The notes beneath the pieces were generated by a model. It did no database searches. It was not told where the DNA came from and worked only from the letters and a program-made list of their open reading frames with translations. Position numbers and translations under genes: made by a program. DNA of 64,000 bases from Anaerolineae bacterium (GTDB lineage: Bacteria; Chloroflexota; Anaerolineae; Aggregatilineales; Phototrophicaceae). Each line of letters starts with the position of its first letter. Position 1 is the first letter of the stretch. Location of the stretch: the NCBI GenBank assembly GCA_022820665.1, contig JAJEFB010000036.1, positions 1-64,000 on the forward strand. Reading direction: 5' to 3'. This document shows positions 27,588 to 36,809 of this stretch, in pieces.

Positions 27588-28430
27588 ATGAGCGTAGACA
27601 GTTTTGGCGGCGTCGCGCCACCTGCCAGCTTGTATGTATTCAAGCGACAGATCACAGACGGCATCGACGGCGTCGATAAGGTCCGCGATGACGATATCTT
27701 GCGCTTTCAGGAATTGGGTTTTTTGCTCATCCGAAACGCAATCTCGCAACCCGCCATTGTTGCCGCGAGAGTTGGTTTGCGCGATTTGATCCTGCGGCGC
27801 GACACCGACAATATCATGATCGAATCCGCCGCCGCCGAAGGCTTCCACGAGTTGGGCGATGAAGAGCGCCTGAACAGCGTACGAAAGTTGATGCCGATCG
27901 TTCAGTACGATCGACGCTTGCGCGCGATTGCCGAGGACGCGGACTTGCTGAGTGTGCTGAAGCGAATCATCGGCGAGGAACCGGTTCTGACGCAGGATAT
28001 GGCGATGATCAAGCCACCGCGTATCGGGCGCGAAAAACCCTGGCATCAGGACCTGGCCTATTTCGATTTTCCAAAGGACACGACCATTGTCGGCGCCTGG
28101 ATCGCGCTCGACGAAGCCGTGCCGGAAAACGGTTGCATGATGATCATCCCCGGCACCCACCGAGAAGGACCTGTCGTCCACTGGACAAGGCGTGATTGGC
28201 AAATTTGCGATAGTGATGTGCAGGTGGATCGCTGCGCTGCCGTACCCATGCAAAGGGGCGACTGCCTGCTTTTCCATTGTCTTTTGCACCATGGAACGCC
28301 GCCCAGCCGCTCGGAGAAAACGCGCTGGGCGATGCAATTCCATTATGCGCCCAGGAGCGTCGCGCCTTACGCCGATAGCGAAAACCGGCTGCGAACCTTC
28401 GGCGCTGAGGGCAAAGATGTCACTTGCTAG
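27588..28430 (+). CDS. Phytanoyl-CoA dioxygenase (PhyH) family protein
   Basis: 280 residues from ATG 27588; ATG 27579 sits directly on the AAGGA ribosome site, so the later start is favoured. A double-stranded beta-helix Fe(II)/2-oxoglutarate oxygenase is indicated by the HxD pair in WHQDLAYFDF, PENGCMMIIPGTHREG, the distal His in HCLLHHGTPPS and the following Arg (KTRWAMQFHY) for 2-oxoglutarate. Members hydroxylate or halogenate diverse small molecules, from phytanoyl-CoA to ectoine and natural products. The substrate is unknown. A small membrane protein gene follows nine bases later and is probably co-transcribed. Confidence 0.85.
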   Translation: MSVDSFGGVAPPASLYVFKRQITDGIDGVDKVRDDDILRFQELGFLLIRNAISQPAIVAARVGLRDLILRRDTDNIMIESAAAEGFHELGDEERLNSVRKLMPIVQYDRRLRAIAEDADLLSVLKRIIGEEPVLTQDMAMIKPPRIGREKPWHQDLAYFDFPKDTTIVGAWIALDEAVPENGCMMIIPGTHREGPVVHWTRRDWQICDSDVQVDRCAAVPMQRGDCLLFHCLLHHGTPPSRSEKTRWAMQFHYAPRSVAPYADSENRLRTFGAEGKDVTC

Positions 28431-28439
28431 GGGAAAAGC

Positions 28440-28736
28440 ATGACCTTACTTATTTTTCTCGCGCTTAATCTCTTGCTGATGGCTGGGCTTTTCCTGGTCG
28501 GCGTGTACCTGTTTTTGCAGGTGGAAGACAAAAGAAAGCGCAATAAGTTGCGGCTGCTCGATTCCAGCGTGGATATGTCCGAACTGCGGGCGATGCTAAA
28601 AGCGGAACGTCACGACGAAGCGCTACAGCGCTTGATGAAAGCCGATAACATTGATCGATTTTCGGCAGAAAAAGCCATCGAGGGACTGACACGGCAGGAC
28701 CTCGGCAACGACCCGCTAAGCAAAACCCGTTTCTAG
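28440..28736 (+). CDS. Small single-pass membrane protein, function unknown
   Basis: 98 residues starting at ATG 28440 behind GGGGAAAAGC. One N-terminal membrane helix (about residues 3-26) is followed by a basic stretch (KRKRNK) and an amphipathic helical tail (MLKAERHDEALQRLMKADNIDRFSAEKAIEGL). The basic residues after the helix suggest an N-out, C-in orientation. It follows the dioxygenase gene by nine bases. Its last 21 bases overlap the 3' end of the convergent glycosyltransferase gene. I know of no family assignment. Confidence 0.6.
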   Translation: MTLLIFLALNLLLMAGLFLVGVYLFLQVEDKRKRNKLRLLDSSVDMSELRAMLKAERHDEALQRLMKADNIDRFSAEKAIEGLTRQDLGNDPLSKTRF

Positions 28737-29915
28737 ATGAGCAAGGATACGTTTTGCGCGAACGGTCCAAGTGTAATTCGCCATAACCTGCTCTCGCGCA
28801 TTGTCGCCCAGTTTCCGCCGCAATTGAGAATCTTGCTGCAATGCACGGATCGCCGCTGACCAGGCTGCGGCATCGTCCGGCGGCACAAGCAAGCCCGTTT
28901 CGCCATCTCGCAAGACATCCGACCAGCCGGGTAAATCCGAGGCGACGATGGCGCCGGCTGAGGCCATGTACTCGAACAACTTGAGGGGAGAGGTATAACG
29001 CGCGAATTGCGTTGTCGCCGGATGGGGCATGGCGCAGACGTCGAAGGCGCGAAGGTACAGGGGGACGTCGCCCGGCGGCACATGACCAATATAAATGAAG
29101 CGCTCGTCCGGCAGTCCCAATCGGATCCGCCGCCGACCAAGCTCCTGCGCATCCCCCATCTGCCCCCCGACCAGCGCCAATTGCGCCCCTTCGATATTAG
29201 CTACCGCATCCAGCAAAGTGCCAACGCCCTTGTCCAAGCCGATCATTTTCAGGCTGCCGACGTAACCAACGATGAAAGCGTTTTCATCCCAGCCAAGCCT
29301 TCGGCGCGCCTCGGACGTATCCGGCAGCGCCTCGAAGCGAGCACGTCGGATCCCGTCGTGCGCGCTGATGATCCGCCGGGCGTCCGCGTTACGCATCTCG
29401 ACGAGATCGTCGCGCAATTGCGGCGTAATCGCGATGACGCTGCCGACGCCTTGGCAGACGGTACGCTGCAAAGCCGCGCCACGCCCCGATGACGGGAAAA
29501 GATGCGCTTCGTAAGCCAGTGATTCTTTTGGCTTGAGCCAGGATAAAAGCGCCAGCAGCAACTCATCGCGACTATAGAAGACATCGGCACGGATAAAAGG
29601 CAACGCGAAGAACATCACCAGCGCGTAGGACAGCGTCAGCAAGTAAAATGCCAAGCGCGCGCCGGCGCTTTCCGACGGGAAAAGCGGGAAAAAATCGAGA
29701 CAGGGCAGGCGACGAATCCTGAAATTACGCTCGACGCCGTAGTATGCGCAGGGGTCGGTTATGCGCCGCATCTGCGGGGTGTTCCAGCGGCGCGAGACCC
29801 ACAGGGTCACGTCATAACCGGCAGCGGCAAAAGCCTCGCAGTTTTGCATGATCTGCAGCCCATGCGCCCTTTCCGTGGGCAGGCGCATCAGCGAGATATA
29901 GTGCAGCTTGGGCAT
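28716..29915 (-). CDS. Glycosyltransferase family 4 (GT-B) protein
   Basis: 399 residues from ATG 29915, which has AGGAAA six bases upstream; the longer frame starts at a TTG inside the preceding gene's end and is rejected. The N-terminal half resembles GT4 acceptor domains (PTERAHGLQIMQNCEAFAAAGYDVTLW). The C-terminal half carries the nucleotide-sugar-binding pattern VGYVGSLKMIGLDKGV, IYIGHVPPGDVPLYL and SPLKLFEYMASAGAIVASDLPGW, with the glutamate of the EX7E motif region. It transfers sugars to lipid or polysaccharide acceptors at the cytoplasmic face. It follows the MFS gene by 32 bases and is probably in one transcript with it. Confidence 0.85.
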   Translation of the reverse strand: MPKLHYISLMRLPTERAHGLQIMQNCEAFAAAGYDVTLWVSRRWNTPQMRRITDPCAYYGVERNFRIRRLPCLDFFPLFPSESAGARLAFYLLTLSYALVMFFALPFIRADVFYSRDELLLALLSWLKPKESLAYEAHLFPSSGRGAALQRTVCQGVGSVIAITPQLRDDLVEMRNADARRIISAHDGIRRARFEALPDTSEARRRLGWDENAFIVGYVGSLKMIGLDKGVGTLLDAVANIEGAQLALVGGQMGDAQELGRRRIRLGLPDERFIYIGHVPPGDVPLYLRAFDVCAMPHPATTQFARYTSPLKLFEYMASAGAIVASDLPGWSDVLRDGETGLLVPPDDAAAWSAAIRALQQDSQLRRKLGDNAREQVMANYTWTVRAKRILAHLETGFA

Positions 29916-29947
29916 GGCTTTCCTGTCAACCGGCATGTCTGGGGGCT

Positions 29948-31186
29948 TCAAAGGTCCTTAGTTTGCCGCGGCAGCAACATGCTGAGGATTCCCGCAACAG
30001 CGATAATGAGCGCGACGATCTGGAAGGTGGTCGCCAAACCAATGTAGTCCGAGACAGCGCCGATGATCAGCGTGCCGATGGCGCCGGTGCCGAAGATGAA
30101 ACCCAGGATCGCGCCCGAGGCGAAGCCCTTGCGCATTGGGATCAGATCCTGCGCCATCACCACAATCAGGCTGTGCGCGCCACCTGACAAGCCGCCGGCG
30201 GCGATCGACAACAAGAAAGCGACAGGACCCTCATAGGCGGGCAAGAGATAAAAAGCCGGCGCTGAACTCAGCATGCTTAACATCATTACTTTACGCCGGT
30301 CAAAGCGATCGGCCAGACGACCAAAAACCAGACCCGACACGGCGGATGCGATCCAGTAGGCAGTGGTGATCGTGCCATAGGCGGCGGGATCCCAACCTTT
30401 TTGCTCAAAAAGGACCGGCACGAAGGAGACCGATCCTTGCTGGCCCACGCCGCGGAGCACGACGATGAGCCCGAGGATGATAAAAGCCAACACGGGAAAA
30501 TGCTGATTTTTGCCGTTGGCGGGGTCGTCTTCACGCTGCTTGCGCTGTTGATGATGTTCATGATGCTTGGGAATGCTGGTCGACATCAGCAAGACGCCGG
30601 GTATCGCGGCAATGCCCAGCACAATGATTGGCGTCAGATTGTCCTGGATGCCGAAGTAGCTTAAGCCGACCGTTTGACCCAGCCTGCCCAGCAGGTCGGG
30701 ATTGGCCAGATCCAACAAGATACCGGCGATAGCCGGTCCCAGCGCCAGACCGGTCTGCCCCATCAAGAAGAAGATCGCCATGTTGAAGGCAGAGCGGCGC
30801 GGCACAGATTCAGCCGCGTGCAAAGCGCCCACGGGGTGCAAGGCGCCGCTGCCAACGGTGGCGATTACCAAGGGAACGAACATCAGCCAGTACTGCCGCG
30901 TGAATGCCGCCAGCAGGATCGAGATGGTGAACATGCAAACGTGGAAGGCGAGCCCCAAGGAGCCGATCCAGCGTCCGCCGCTACGATCGGCCAGGATGCC
31001 GAAGAAGGGCTGGGTGAAGGCGCCAAAGAGTTGTGACAAGCTGACCGCGAGACCGATCTGGGCATTGCTCATGGGCAGCATGCCGGCCGCCAAAAAAGTC
31101 AGAACAACCGGCACCATCGATGTGAAAACATCGTTGGTCAGGTGGCCGATGCAGACCGACCATAACAGGCGATGCTTACGCGGCAT
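29948..31186 (-). CDS. MFS transporter (fosmidomycin-resistance/Fsr-like)
   Basis: 412 residues from ATG 31186 (GGAATC upstream); an in-frame start 96 bases earlier adds a non-membrane leader. Twelve hydrophobic helices are seen, with LWSVCIGHLTNDVFTSMVPVVL as helix 1 and GILADRSGGRWIGSLG as motif A, and a His-rich cytoplasmic loop (PKHHEHHQQRKQREDD) between helices 6 and 7. The first helix with HxxND matches the Fsr subfamily. Members export fosmidomycin or other small molecules. It lies upstream of the GT4 gene on the same strand, so it could move a precursor or product of that pathway; the link is only positional. Confidence 0.8.
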   Translation of the reverse strand: MPRKHRLLWSVCIGHLTNDVFTSMVPVVLTFLAAGMLPMSNAQIGLAVSLSQLFGAFTQPFFGILADRSGGRWIGSLGLAFHVCMFTISILLAAFTRQYWLMFVPLVIATVGSGALHPVGALHAAESVPRRSAFNMAIFFLMGQTGLALGPAIAGILLDLANPDLLGRLGQTVGLSYFGIQDNLTPIIVLGIAAIPGVLLMSTSIPKHHEHHQQRKQREDDPANGKNQHFPVLAFIILGLIVVLRGVGQQGSVSFVPVLFEQKGWDPAAYGTITTAYWIASAVSGLVFGRLADRFDRRKVMMLSMLSSAPAFYLLPAYEGPVAFLLSIAAGGLSGGAHSLIVVMAQDLIPMRKGFASGAILGFIFGTGAIGTLIIGAVSDYIGLATTFQIVALIIAVAGILSMLLPRQTKDL

Positions 31187-31367
31187 TTCGTTGATTCCAA
31201 GCGAAAAATTATTGGGGAACGATAACAGATTGCGTATCGTACGAGAATATACAAATCGATGCGCCAACTCTTTCAAGACCATTGGCTCTATTGGTAAGAA
31301 CGCCCCCAGGCACAGGCGTCAGGACTGGTGAAGATCTGCAGGAGACAAGCACAAAACAGGAGCATAC

Positions 31368-32186
31368 ATGGCTGTTGATTACGGCAAACTTCAAGCGATT
31401 CCGAAGCGCGACGAACCTTACCACATTGTGGTGACCGCCGCCCATCACGACGATATCGAATTTGGCGTGGCGGGCAGCGTAGCGCGCTGGATCCGCGAAG
31501 AAGGCGCTACGGTGACCTATGTCATCATCACCGATGGCGGTTCCGGCAGCAACGATCCGGACGCAAACAGACAGGCTCTAATCGAATTGCGTCGGGAAGA
31601 GCAGTTGAAAGCCGCGTCTATCGTGGGCGTCAAAGATGTACGCTTTCTCGACTACCCCGATGGCGTATTGCAGGCGACGCTGGACCTGCGACGGGATATA
31701 ACGCGCATCATCCGCCAGACCAGAGCTTACCGCGTCGTCTGTCAAGATCCGACTACCGTCTTCGCCCACAGCAGTTACATCAACCATCCCGATCACCGCG
31801 CCGCCGGTGAAGGGACGCTATATGCCGCCTTCCCCAGCGCCGAGACGCGGCCCATCTTTCCGGAGCTTCTGACCGAAGGCTGCGAACCGCACAAGATCGG
31901 CGAACTGTATTTGAATCTGACTCAGGCGCCAACGCACTACCATGACATCAGCAGCACAATCGAGCTTAAGATGGCGGCGCTGGGCGCCCATGTCTCTCAA
32001 ATTGGCGCGGGCGACGATTTCGAGAACGGCGCCAAGAAGTGGCTGACCGAGTCAAATCGCCGAGGCGGCGAGATGGTCGGCGTCGCTTACGCGGAATACT
32101 TCCGCGTACTCAAGTTCGATGAAGAACGCCAGAGTTGGTACGAGGAAGAGAAAAAACGGCTGGAGACGGAAGCCGCCGGGGATTGA
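31368..32186 (+). CDS. PIG-L/LmbE-family deacetylase
   Basis: 272 residues; ATG 31368 follows CAGGAG by eight bases. The zinc-binding AHHDD motif (TAAHHDDIEFGVAGS) and the later HPDHRAAGE ligand block define the PIG-L/LmbE superfamily. These are zinc hydrolases that remove acetyl groups from N-acetylglucosamine-type substrates, as in GPI, mycothiol and bacillithiol synthesis, and in some antibiotic pathways. No cysteine-ligase or other low-molecular-thiol gene is nearby, so the substrate is open. It is divergent from the MFS/GT4 pair and probably monocistronic. Confidence 0.87.
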   Translation: MAVDYGKLQAIPKRDEPYHIVVTAAHHDDIEFGVAGSVARWIREEGATVTYVIITDGGSGSNDPDANRQALIELRREEQLKAASIVGVKDVRFLDYPDGVLQATLDLRRDITRIIRQTRAYRVVCQDPTTVFAHSSYINHPDHRAAGEGTLYAAFPSAETRPIFPELLTEGCEPHKIGELYLNLTQAPTHYHDISSTIELKMAALGAHVSQIGAGDDFENGAKKWLTESNRRGGEMVGVAYAEYFRVLKFDEERQSWYEEEKKRLETEAAGD

Positions 32187-32298
32187 ATCTTGCTTCCAGG
32201 CAATGTTGCGGTTTTCGTCCCAGCAAAATTGCAAGAACTTGGGCGGCTCAAATCGTCGCCCGATCCTCATTCAGTTTCTGCTCGTCGAGTGATCCAGC

Positions 32299-32380
32299 GG
32301 GTCGCGTAGACACTGATTTTCAATCGCCTCTACCGGCTGTCAAGTGACTGTTGTTCATTATTTCAAGCGACTTCGATAAC
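32299..32380. repeat. Possible degenerate relative of the 47 kb MITE
   Basis: The intergenic bases around 32349-32380 resemble the right end of the element at 47131-47259 (CTGTTGTTC then TTTCAA-CGACTTC-ATA, with a few substitutions). The left side from 32299 shows only weak likeness to the other end. It is either an old copy or chance. Otherwise the 274-base gap shows nothing else. Confidence 0.25.
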
Positions 32381-32460
32381 TACTTGAATTGGGCTTTGCT
32401 ATACGCCATTCACAAGCGGTAGAATAAGCGCGATAGCGAACCGAGTGAAGAAGGAAAACA

Positions 32461-33336
32461 ATGATTCTGACTACATTTCAATCTGATAATGGCGTCAAAT
32501 TGGGCATCAAAACTGATCGAGGCATATTGGATGCGGCGGCGGCTGTCGCCGCGACAGGCGTCGATTGTCCCGCCAGTCCAGATGCTGTTTATGGCCAAGG
32601 GCTGCCTGCTTTGGCGACGTTGGCGGATCTATTAAGCAAAGCCAACGACGACGCGCTATACCTTAATGAAGCCGATTTGACTTATGCGCCGACTGTCCCC
32701 AATCCGGGCAAGATCATTTGCGTCGGTTTGAACTATGCCAAGCACGCGGCCGAAGGGGGTATGGACCCGCCGGAGAATCCCGTCTTGTTCAGCAAGTTCA
32801 ACAACGCGATCGCCGCGCACAACGAGGAAGTTCCGATTCAAGCTGATTGGAAGACAGTCGATTACGAATCGGAATTGGGTGTGGTCATCGGCAAGACGGC
32901 GCGCAACATCAGCGAAGCGGAGGCGCTCGACCATGTCCTGGGATACTGCAATATGAACGACCTCAGCGAACGCCACCTGCAGATGCTCTGCGGGCAATGG
33001 CTGCTGGGGAAAACGCTGGACAAATTCTTGCCTGTCGGACCCTATGTCGTTACCGCGGACGAGATATCCGACCCGCAGGACCTGTCGATCAAAGGCTGGA
33101 TGAATGGCGAATTGCGGCAAAACAGCAATACAGCCGATATGATATTCAGCGTAGCCGAGATCATCGCCTTCGCCAGCAAGGTCATGACCCTCAGCCCGGG
33201 CGATATCATCAGCACGGGCACGCCCGAGGGTGTGATCCTCGGCATGGATCCAAGAGTTTGGATGAAGCCCGGCGACGAATATGTCGTGGAAGTGGAAGGG
33301 CTCGGCAAACTAGCCAATCGGATGGTCGAGGCATAA
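32461..33336 (+). CDS. Fumarylacetoacetate hydrolase-family protein
   Basis: 291 residues; ATG 32461 follows AGAAGGAAAACA. The FAH C-terminal fold is clear: KIICVGLNYAKHAAEGG, the metal-binding ESELGVVIGK (Glu/Glu/Asp site) and GDIISTGTPEGV near the end. Members include 2-keto-3-deoxy-sugar-acid hydrolases, oxaloacetate decarboxylases and hydratases of catechol meta-cleavage. The next gene, an epimerase/dehydratase-like SDR, starts two bases after the stop, so the two are one operon. By analogy with oxidative L-sugar routes, the pair might handle a 2-keto-3-deoxy acid, but that is inference. Confidence 0.87.
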   Translation: MILTTFQSDNGVKLGIKTDRGILDAAAAVAATGVDCPASPDAVYGQGLPALATLADLLSKANDDALYLNEADLTYAPTVPNPGKIICVGLNYAKHAAEGGMDPPENPVLFSKFNNAIAAHNEEVPIQADWKTVDYESELGVVIGKTARNISEAEALDHVLGYCNMNDLSERHLQMLCGQWLLGKTLDKFLPVGPYVVTADEISDPQDLSIKGWMNGELRQNSNTADMIFSVAEIIAFASKVMTLSPGDIISTGTPEGVILGMDPRVWMKPGDEYVVEVEGLGKLANRMVEA

Positions 33337-33338
33337 TC

Positions 33339-34283
33339 ATGGCGGATACCTATCTCGTTACCGGCGGCATGGGCTGCATCGGCGCCTGGGCGCTCTATTA
33401 CCTGCGCCGCGCCGGCAAGAACGCCGTCAATTTTGATCAGAGTACGGACCGGCACCGGCTGGACTGGTTAATGAGCGCCGAGGAACAGTGCGAGATCAGT
33501 TTCGTACAGGGCGACCTGCGTGACACGGATAGCTTGAAAGCGGTATTCGCGGAACATGGCATCACGCATGTCATACATCTAGCTGCCTTACAGGTCCCAT
33601 TCTGCCGCGCCAATCCGGTTCTGGGCGCGCAGGTCAACGTGACCGGCACAGTCAATATCTTCGAAGCGGCGCGGGCAAATGGACTGGGGCACGTGGCATT
33701 CGCTTCGTCGATCGGCGTATATGGGCCGCCCTCGGAGTTCCCGCCCGGTCTGATTCCCAATGACGCGCCGCAGCATCCGCGCACGCTTTATGGCGGATAC
33801 AAGGTTTGCAACGAACAGACGGCCAAGGTCTACTTTTACGATCAGGGCATCACCAGCACCTGGCTGCGTCCCTACACGGTTTACGGCGTCGGGCGCGACC
33901 AGGGCATGACCAGCGAACCGACCCATGCCCTGGTTGCCGCCGTCAAGGGCGAGCCCTACAATGTCGGATTCAGCGGCACGATGCAGTTCCAGTTCGCGCC
34001 CGATGTGGCGCGGCAATTCATTCTGGCCGCCGAGCAGCCCTTAGATGGCGCCTATGGCTTCAACCTGGGGCAGCCTTCAGCGACTGTTGAGCAGTTCGTC
34101 GACATTGCCAAGGGAATCCTGCCGGGCTCGGAGATTGAAGTGGCGGACAATCCCCTGCCCTTCCCGGCCGGCTTTGATGACAGCCAGCTACGGTCGAACT
34201 TTGACACGATCTATGAAACGCCGCTGGATGAGGGGATCGCGCAGACGATCGAGCATATACAAAGCCTGGGTGATCGGATTTAG
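33339..34283 (+). CDS. NAD-dependent epimerase/dehydratase (extended SDR)
   Basis: 314 residues from ATG 33339, two bases after the FAH stop; an open frame reaches far upstream, but only this start yields the expected N-terminus. The Rossmann motif VTGGMGCIGAW (GxxGxxG), LAALQVPF, the Ser in FASSIGVYG and the catalytic YGGYK (YxxxK) are all present. Extended SDRs act on nucleotide sugars or, in sugar-catabolic operons, as sugar dehydrogenases. The tight coupling with an FAH hydrolase favours the catabolic reading. No membrane or signal sequence is present. Confidence 0.85.
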   Translation: MADTYLVTGGMGCIGAWALYYLRRAGKNAVNFDQSTDRHRLDWLMSAEEQCEISFVQGDLRDTDSLKAVFAEHGITHVIHLAALQVPFCRANPVLGAQVNVTGTVNIFEAARANGLGHVAFASSIGVYGPPSEFPPGLIPNDAPQHPRTLYGGYKVCNEQTAKVYFYDQGITSTWLRPYTVYGVGRDQGMTSEPTHALVAAVKGEPYNVGFSGTMQFQFAPDVARQFILAAEQPLDGAYGFNLGQPSATVEQFVDIAKGILPGSEIEVADNPLPFPAGFDDSQLRSNFDTIYETPLDEGIAQTIEHIQSLGDRI

Positions 34284-34311
34284 TAAGATTCCGATAGCGG
34301 AGCGATTGTCT

Positions 34312-34899
34312 CTAGCTGCTTTCAGTGATGGGGAACAAGCGGGTCATCTCTAGCTCAAAGCCGGGCAAAACGCCCTCGCCGGAGAGTTTGCCATCTTGTC
34401 CGACGAATTCGATATCGAGGCGTGAGCCATCAACGGATCGGCAAACATCGACGCCCTTTTCGGCGGGCAGGACGATCCAAACCAAGGTCGCGCCATTGTT
34501 CAAATAGACGGCTGCTTTTCTGCGCAGGTGCCCAAGTGTCTCGCGGGGCGCCGCGATTTCTACCGCGAGGTCAGGCATTACCGGGATATACCGCTCTGGC
34601 AAACCCTGTGGCAGACGGGCCTTGCTGGTGAACGCTATGGCAGGACCCAGCAAAGTATAGCGGTCATCGGGTGGATGATAGCCCGCAGACAGGGTGGCAA
34701 TGCCTAGATCGCGCTGTTCAATATGGTTCTGCAGACAAGCGCACAACGATGCGATGAGCATGCCAGGCAAGCGATAACGGGCGCGCGGGAAGGAAAAAAG
34801 CTCCCCATCGATCAAATAAAAGCGTTTGCTGTCGTTTTCCGGCGCCGTCACCAACTCCCAGACGGTGTCGACAGTGTGCAGTTCCTCTTGAATCGCCAT
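34312..34899 (-). CDS. Uma2-family (DUF820) endonuclease-fold protein
   Basis: 195 residues with the Uma2 pattern: MPDLAVEIAAPRET (conserved Asp and Glu of a PD-(D/E)XK-like site), RRKAAVYLNNGATLVWIVLP and a C-terminal VLPGFEL. Uma2 proteins are expanded in cyanobacteria and Chloroflexota. They have a restriction-endonuclease fold, but their biological role is unsettled. It is convergent with the epimerase gene (28 bases between stops). No partner gene is evident. Confidence 0.8.
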   Translation of the reverse strand: MAIQEELHTVDTVWELVTAPENDSKRFYLIDGELFSFPRARYRLPGMLIASLCACLQNHIEQRDLGIATLSAGYHPPDDRYTLLGPAIAFTSKARLPQGLPERYIPVMPDLAVEIAAPRETLGHLRRKAAVYLNNGATLVWIVLPAEKGVDVCRSVDGSRLDIEFVGQDGKLSGEGVLPGFELEMTRLFPITESS

Positions 34900-35105
34900 A
34901 TCGCCTTTGCCTTGCCTTCAGTATGTGCCTAGCATATCATATCTGGCGCCAGTTCGCTAAACATCGCGCCTGCGCGAGTAGCAACGCAAACGGTAAGAAA
35001 GCCGTGGACTGCGACATTGGCGACAATGAATACGTACCAGAGTAATAGAGGCTTATTTCCCCTTCTCTACAATCCGGGCAGGGGGCTCAAGAATAGGGGC
35101 AAAAC

Positions 35106-36779
35106 ATGTCCAAAACCACGCGCATCATCCAGCAGCTAAGCACCAACCTGCTCAACATGCAGCGGGGGCGCGTCAAGGCAATTGACTACGTCATGATCAA
35201 GGTGCCGCCGTCCTTCGCGCCCATACCCAGCAAGCGCAACTTCGTCCAGCAACAGATCCTGGGTCCGGCGCCCATGAGCTTGCTGGAGTTTGTCGCGGCG
35301 CTGGAGCGCATCGCCGACGATCCGCGACCCTTGGGCGTAATCTTGTACTTCCGCGGTTTCTCCGCCAGCACGGCCGACTTGCAGACAATGCGCGATGCCA
35401 TCCTGCGCTTGCGCGAAAAAGGCAAACGCGCCCTGAGCTTCGCGCCCGGTTATCGCACTTTGGACTACTATGTGGCCAGCGCTTGCGACGAGATTCTGCT
35501 GTCGCCCGGTGGCATGCTGGAAACAACCGGGCTCTTCAGCCAGCAAGTCTTTTTGAAAGAGGGATTAGCAGCCGCCGGCCTGCAATTTGACGCTATCGCG
35601 ATCTCGCCCTATAAGGGCGCGGCCGATAGCCTCACCCGCAACGAGCCTTCTCCCGAAGGACGCGAACAGACCAATTGGCTGCTCGATTCAATCTACGAGA
35701 TGATCGTCGACGGCATCGCCGCGACGCGCAAGATGAAGCCGGATGCGGTGAAAGCAATGATAGATCAAGCCGTTCATCTCACTCAAGACGCCTTGGAAAA
35801 GGGCTACATAGACGGGGTTATGAACGAGGAAGCGCTGGTCGAGTATCTGGGCGTCACCAAGATCACGATGTGGGAAGAGGCCGACAGCCAACTCTATCTG
35901 CCCGTCCGCGATTTCGGCGGCAAGTACGTCGCGGTCCTGTACGCCGGCGGCATGATCATTGATGGGGAAAGCGCTACGCCACCGAGCGATGTGCCGATTC
36001 CCGTTCCTTTTGTAGGGGGTGAACGCCTGGGCGATATCACGCTCAATCAGCAGGTGCGCAACTTGATAAAAGACCCGAGTTGTGGGGCCTTGGCGCTGTA
36101 TATCGATAGCGGCGGCGGTTCGGCGACAGCCTCGGAATCCATGGCTTCGGCGCTGGGAGAATTCGCCAAATCACGCCCGCTGGTCGTGTGCATGGGCGGT
36201 GTGGCGGCATCAGGCGGTTATTACATTGCCACGCCGGCGCACTGGATCGTGGCGCAGCCCGGCACCATCACGGGTTCAATTGGCGTCATCATGGGCAAGC
36301 TGGTCAATAGTGAACTGCTAAGAAAGCTGCGCTTCAACGCCGTCTCTTACCTGCGGGGCGACAATGCCAATCTTGTCGCTGGCGAAAGTCCCTTCAGCGA
36401 TGCCCAACGTGAGCTGATCCGCGACAGCGTCGAGCATATTTATGAACAATTCCTGGAGCGCGTGGCGGAGAGCCGCAAAATGGCGGCGGCTGAAATCGAC
36501 GGAATAGGCGGCGGCCGCGTCTGGACCGGGCAGCAGGCGCTGGCCAATGGCTTGGTGGACGAACTGGGCGACCTGCATACCGCCATTGAGAAAGCGCGTC
36601 AGCTAGCGAAGCTGCCGGAGTCGGCGCCGGCCGTTCTGATACGCGAGAAAGGCAAGCCGATCGGCGTGGAACTGGCGGAGGGGAATCCCGCGGCGCTGAT
36701 GAAGTACCTGGTGGAGAATATCGAGATGATGACGAGCCGCGCGCAGTATTTGATGGATTTTGATTGGCGGGTGAAATAG
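35106..36779 (+). CDS. sppA: SppA-type (67K) S49 peptidase without a signal peptide
   Basis: 557 residues; ATG 35106 behind AGGGGCAAAAC. Two tandem S49 (ClpP-crotonase fold) domains are present. The first carries the general-base lysine in SPYKGAAD (Lys170) and the second the nucleophile in GVAASGGYYIA (Ser369), a spacing close to K209/S409 of E. coli SppA. The active pair would form at the interface of neighbouring subunits. SppA digests leftover signal peptides. Unusually, no N-terminal membrane helix is visible; the protein begins MSKTTRIIQQLSTNLL, so it may be cytoplasmic or only peripherally bound. The DUF488 cassette follows 30 bases downstream. Confidence 0.88.
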   Translation: MSKTTRIIQQLSTNLLNMQRGRVKAIDYVMIKVPPSFAPIPSKRNFVQQQILGPAPMSLLEFVAALERIADDPRPLGVILYFRGFSASTADLQTMRDAILRLREKGKRALSFAPGYRTLDYYVASACDEILLSPGGMLETTGLFSQQVFLKEGLAAAGLQFDAIAISPYKGAADSLTRNEPSPEGREQTNWLLDSIYEMIVDGIAATRKMKPDAVKAMIDQAVHLTQDALEKGYIDGVMNEEALVEYLGVTKITMWEEADSQLYLPVRDFGGKYVAVLYAGGMIIDGESATPPSDVPIPVPFVGGERLGDITLNQQVRNLIKDPSCGALALYIDSGGGSATASESMASALGEFAKSRPLVVCMGGVAASGGYYIATPAHWIVAQPGTITGSIGVIMGKLVNSELLRKLRFNAVSYLRGDNANLVAGESPFSDAQRELIRDSVEHIYEQFLERVAESRKMAAAEIDGIGGGRVWTGQQALANGLVDELGDLHTAIEKARQLAKLPESAPAVLIREKGKPIGVELAEGNPAALMKYLVENIEMMTSRAQYLMDFDWRVK

Positions 36780-36809
36780 GTTTTCCAGCAAAAGAGGCAG
36801 GAACTTCAA

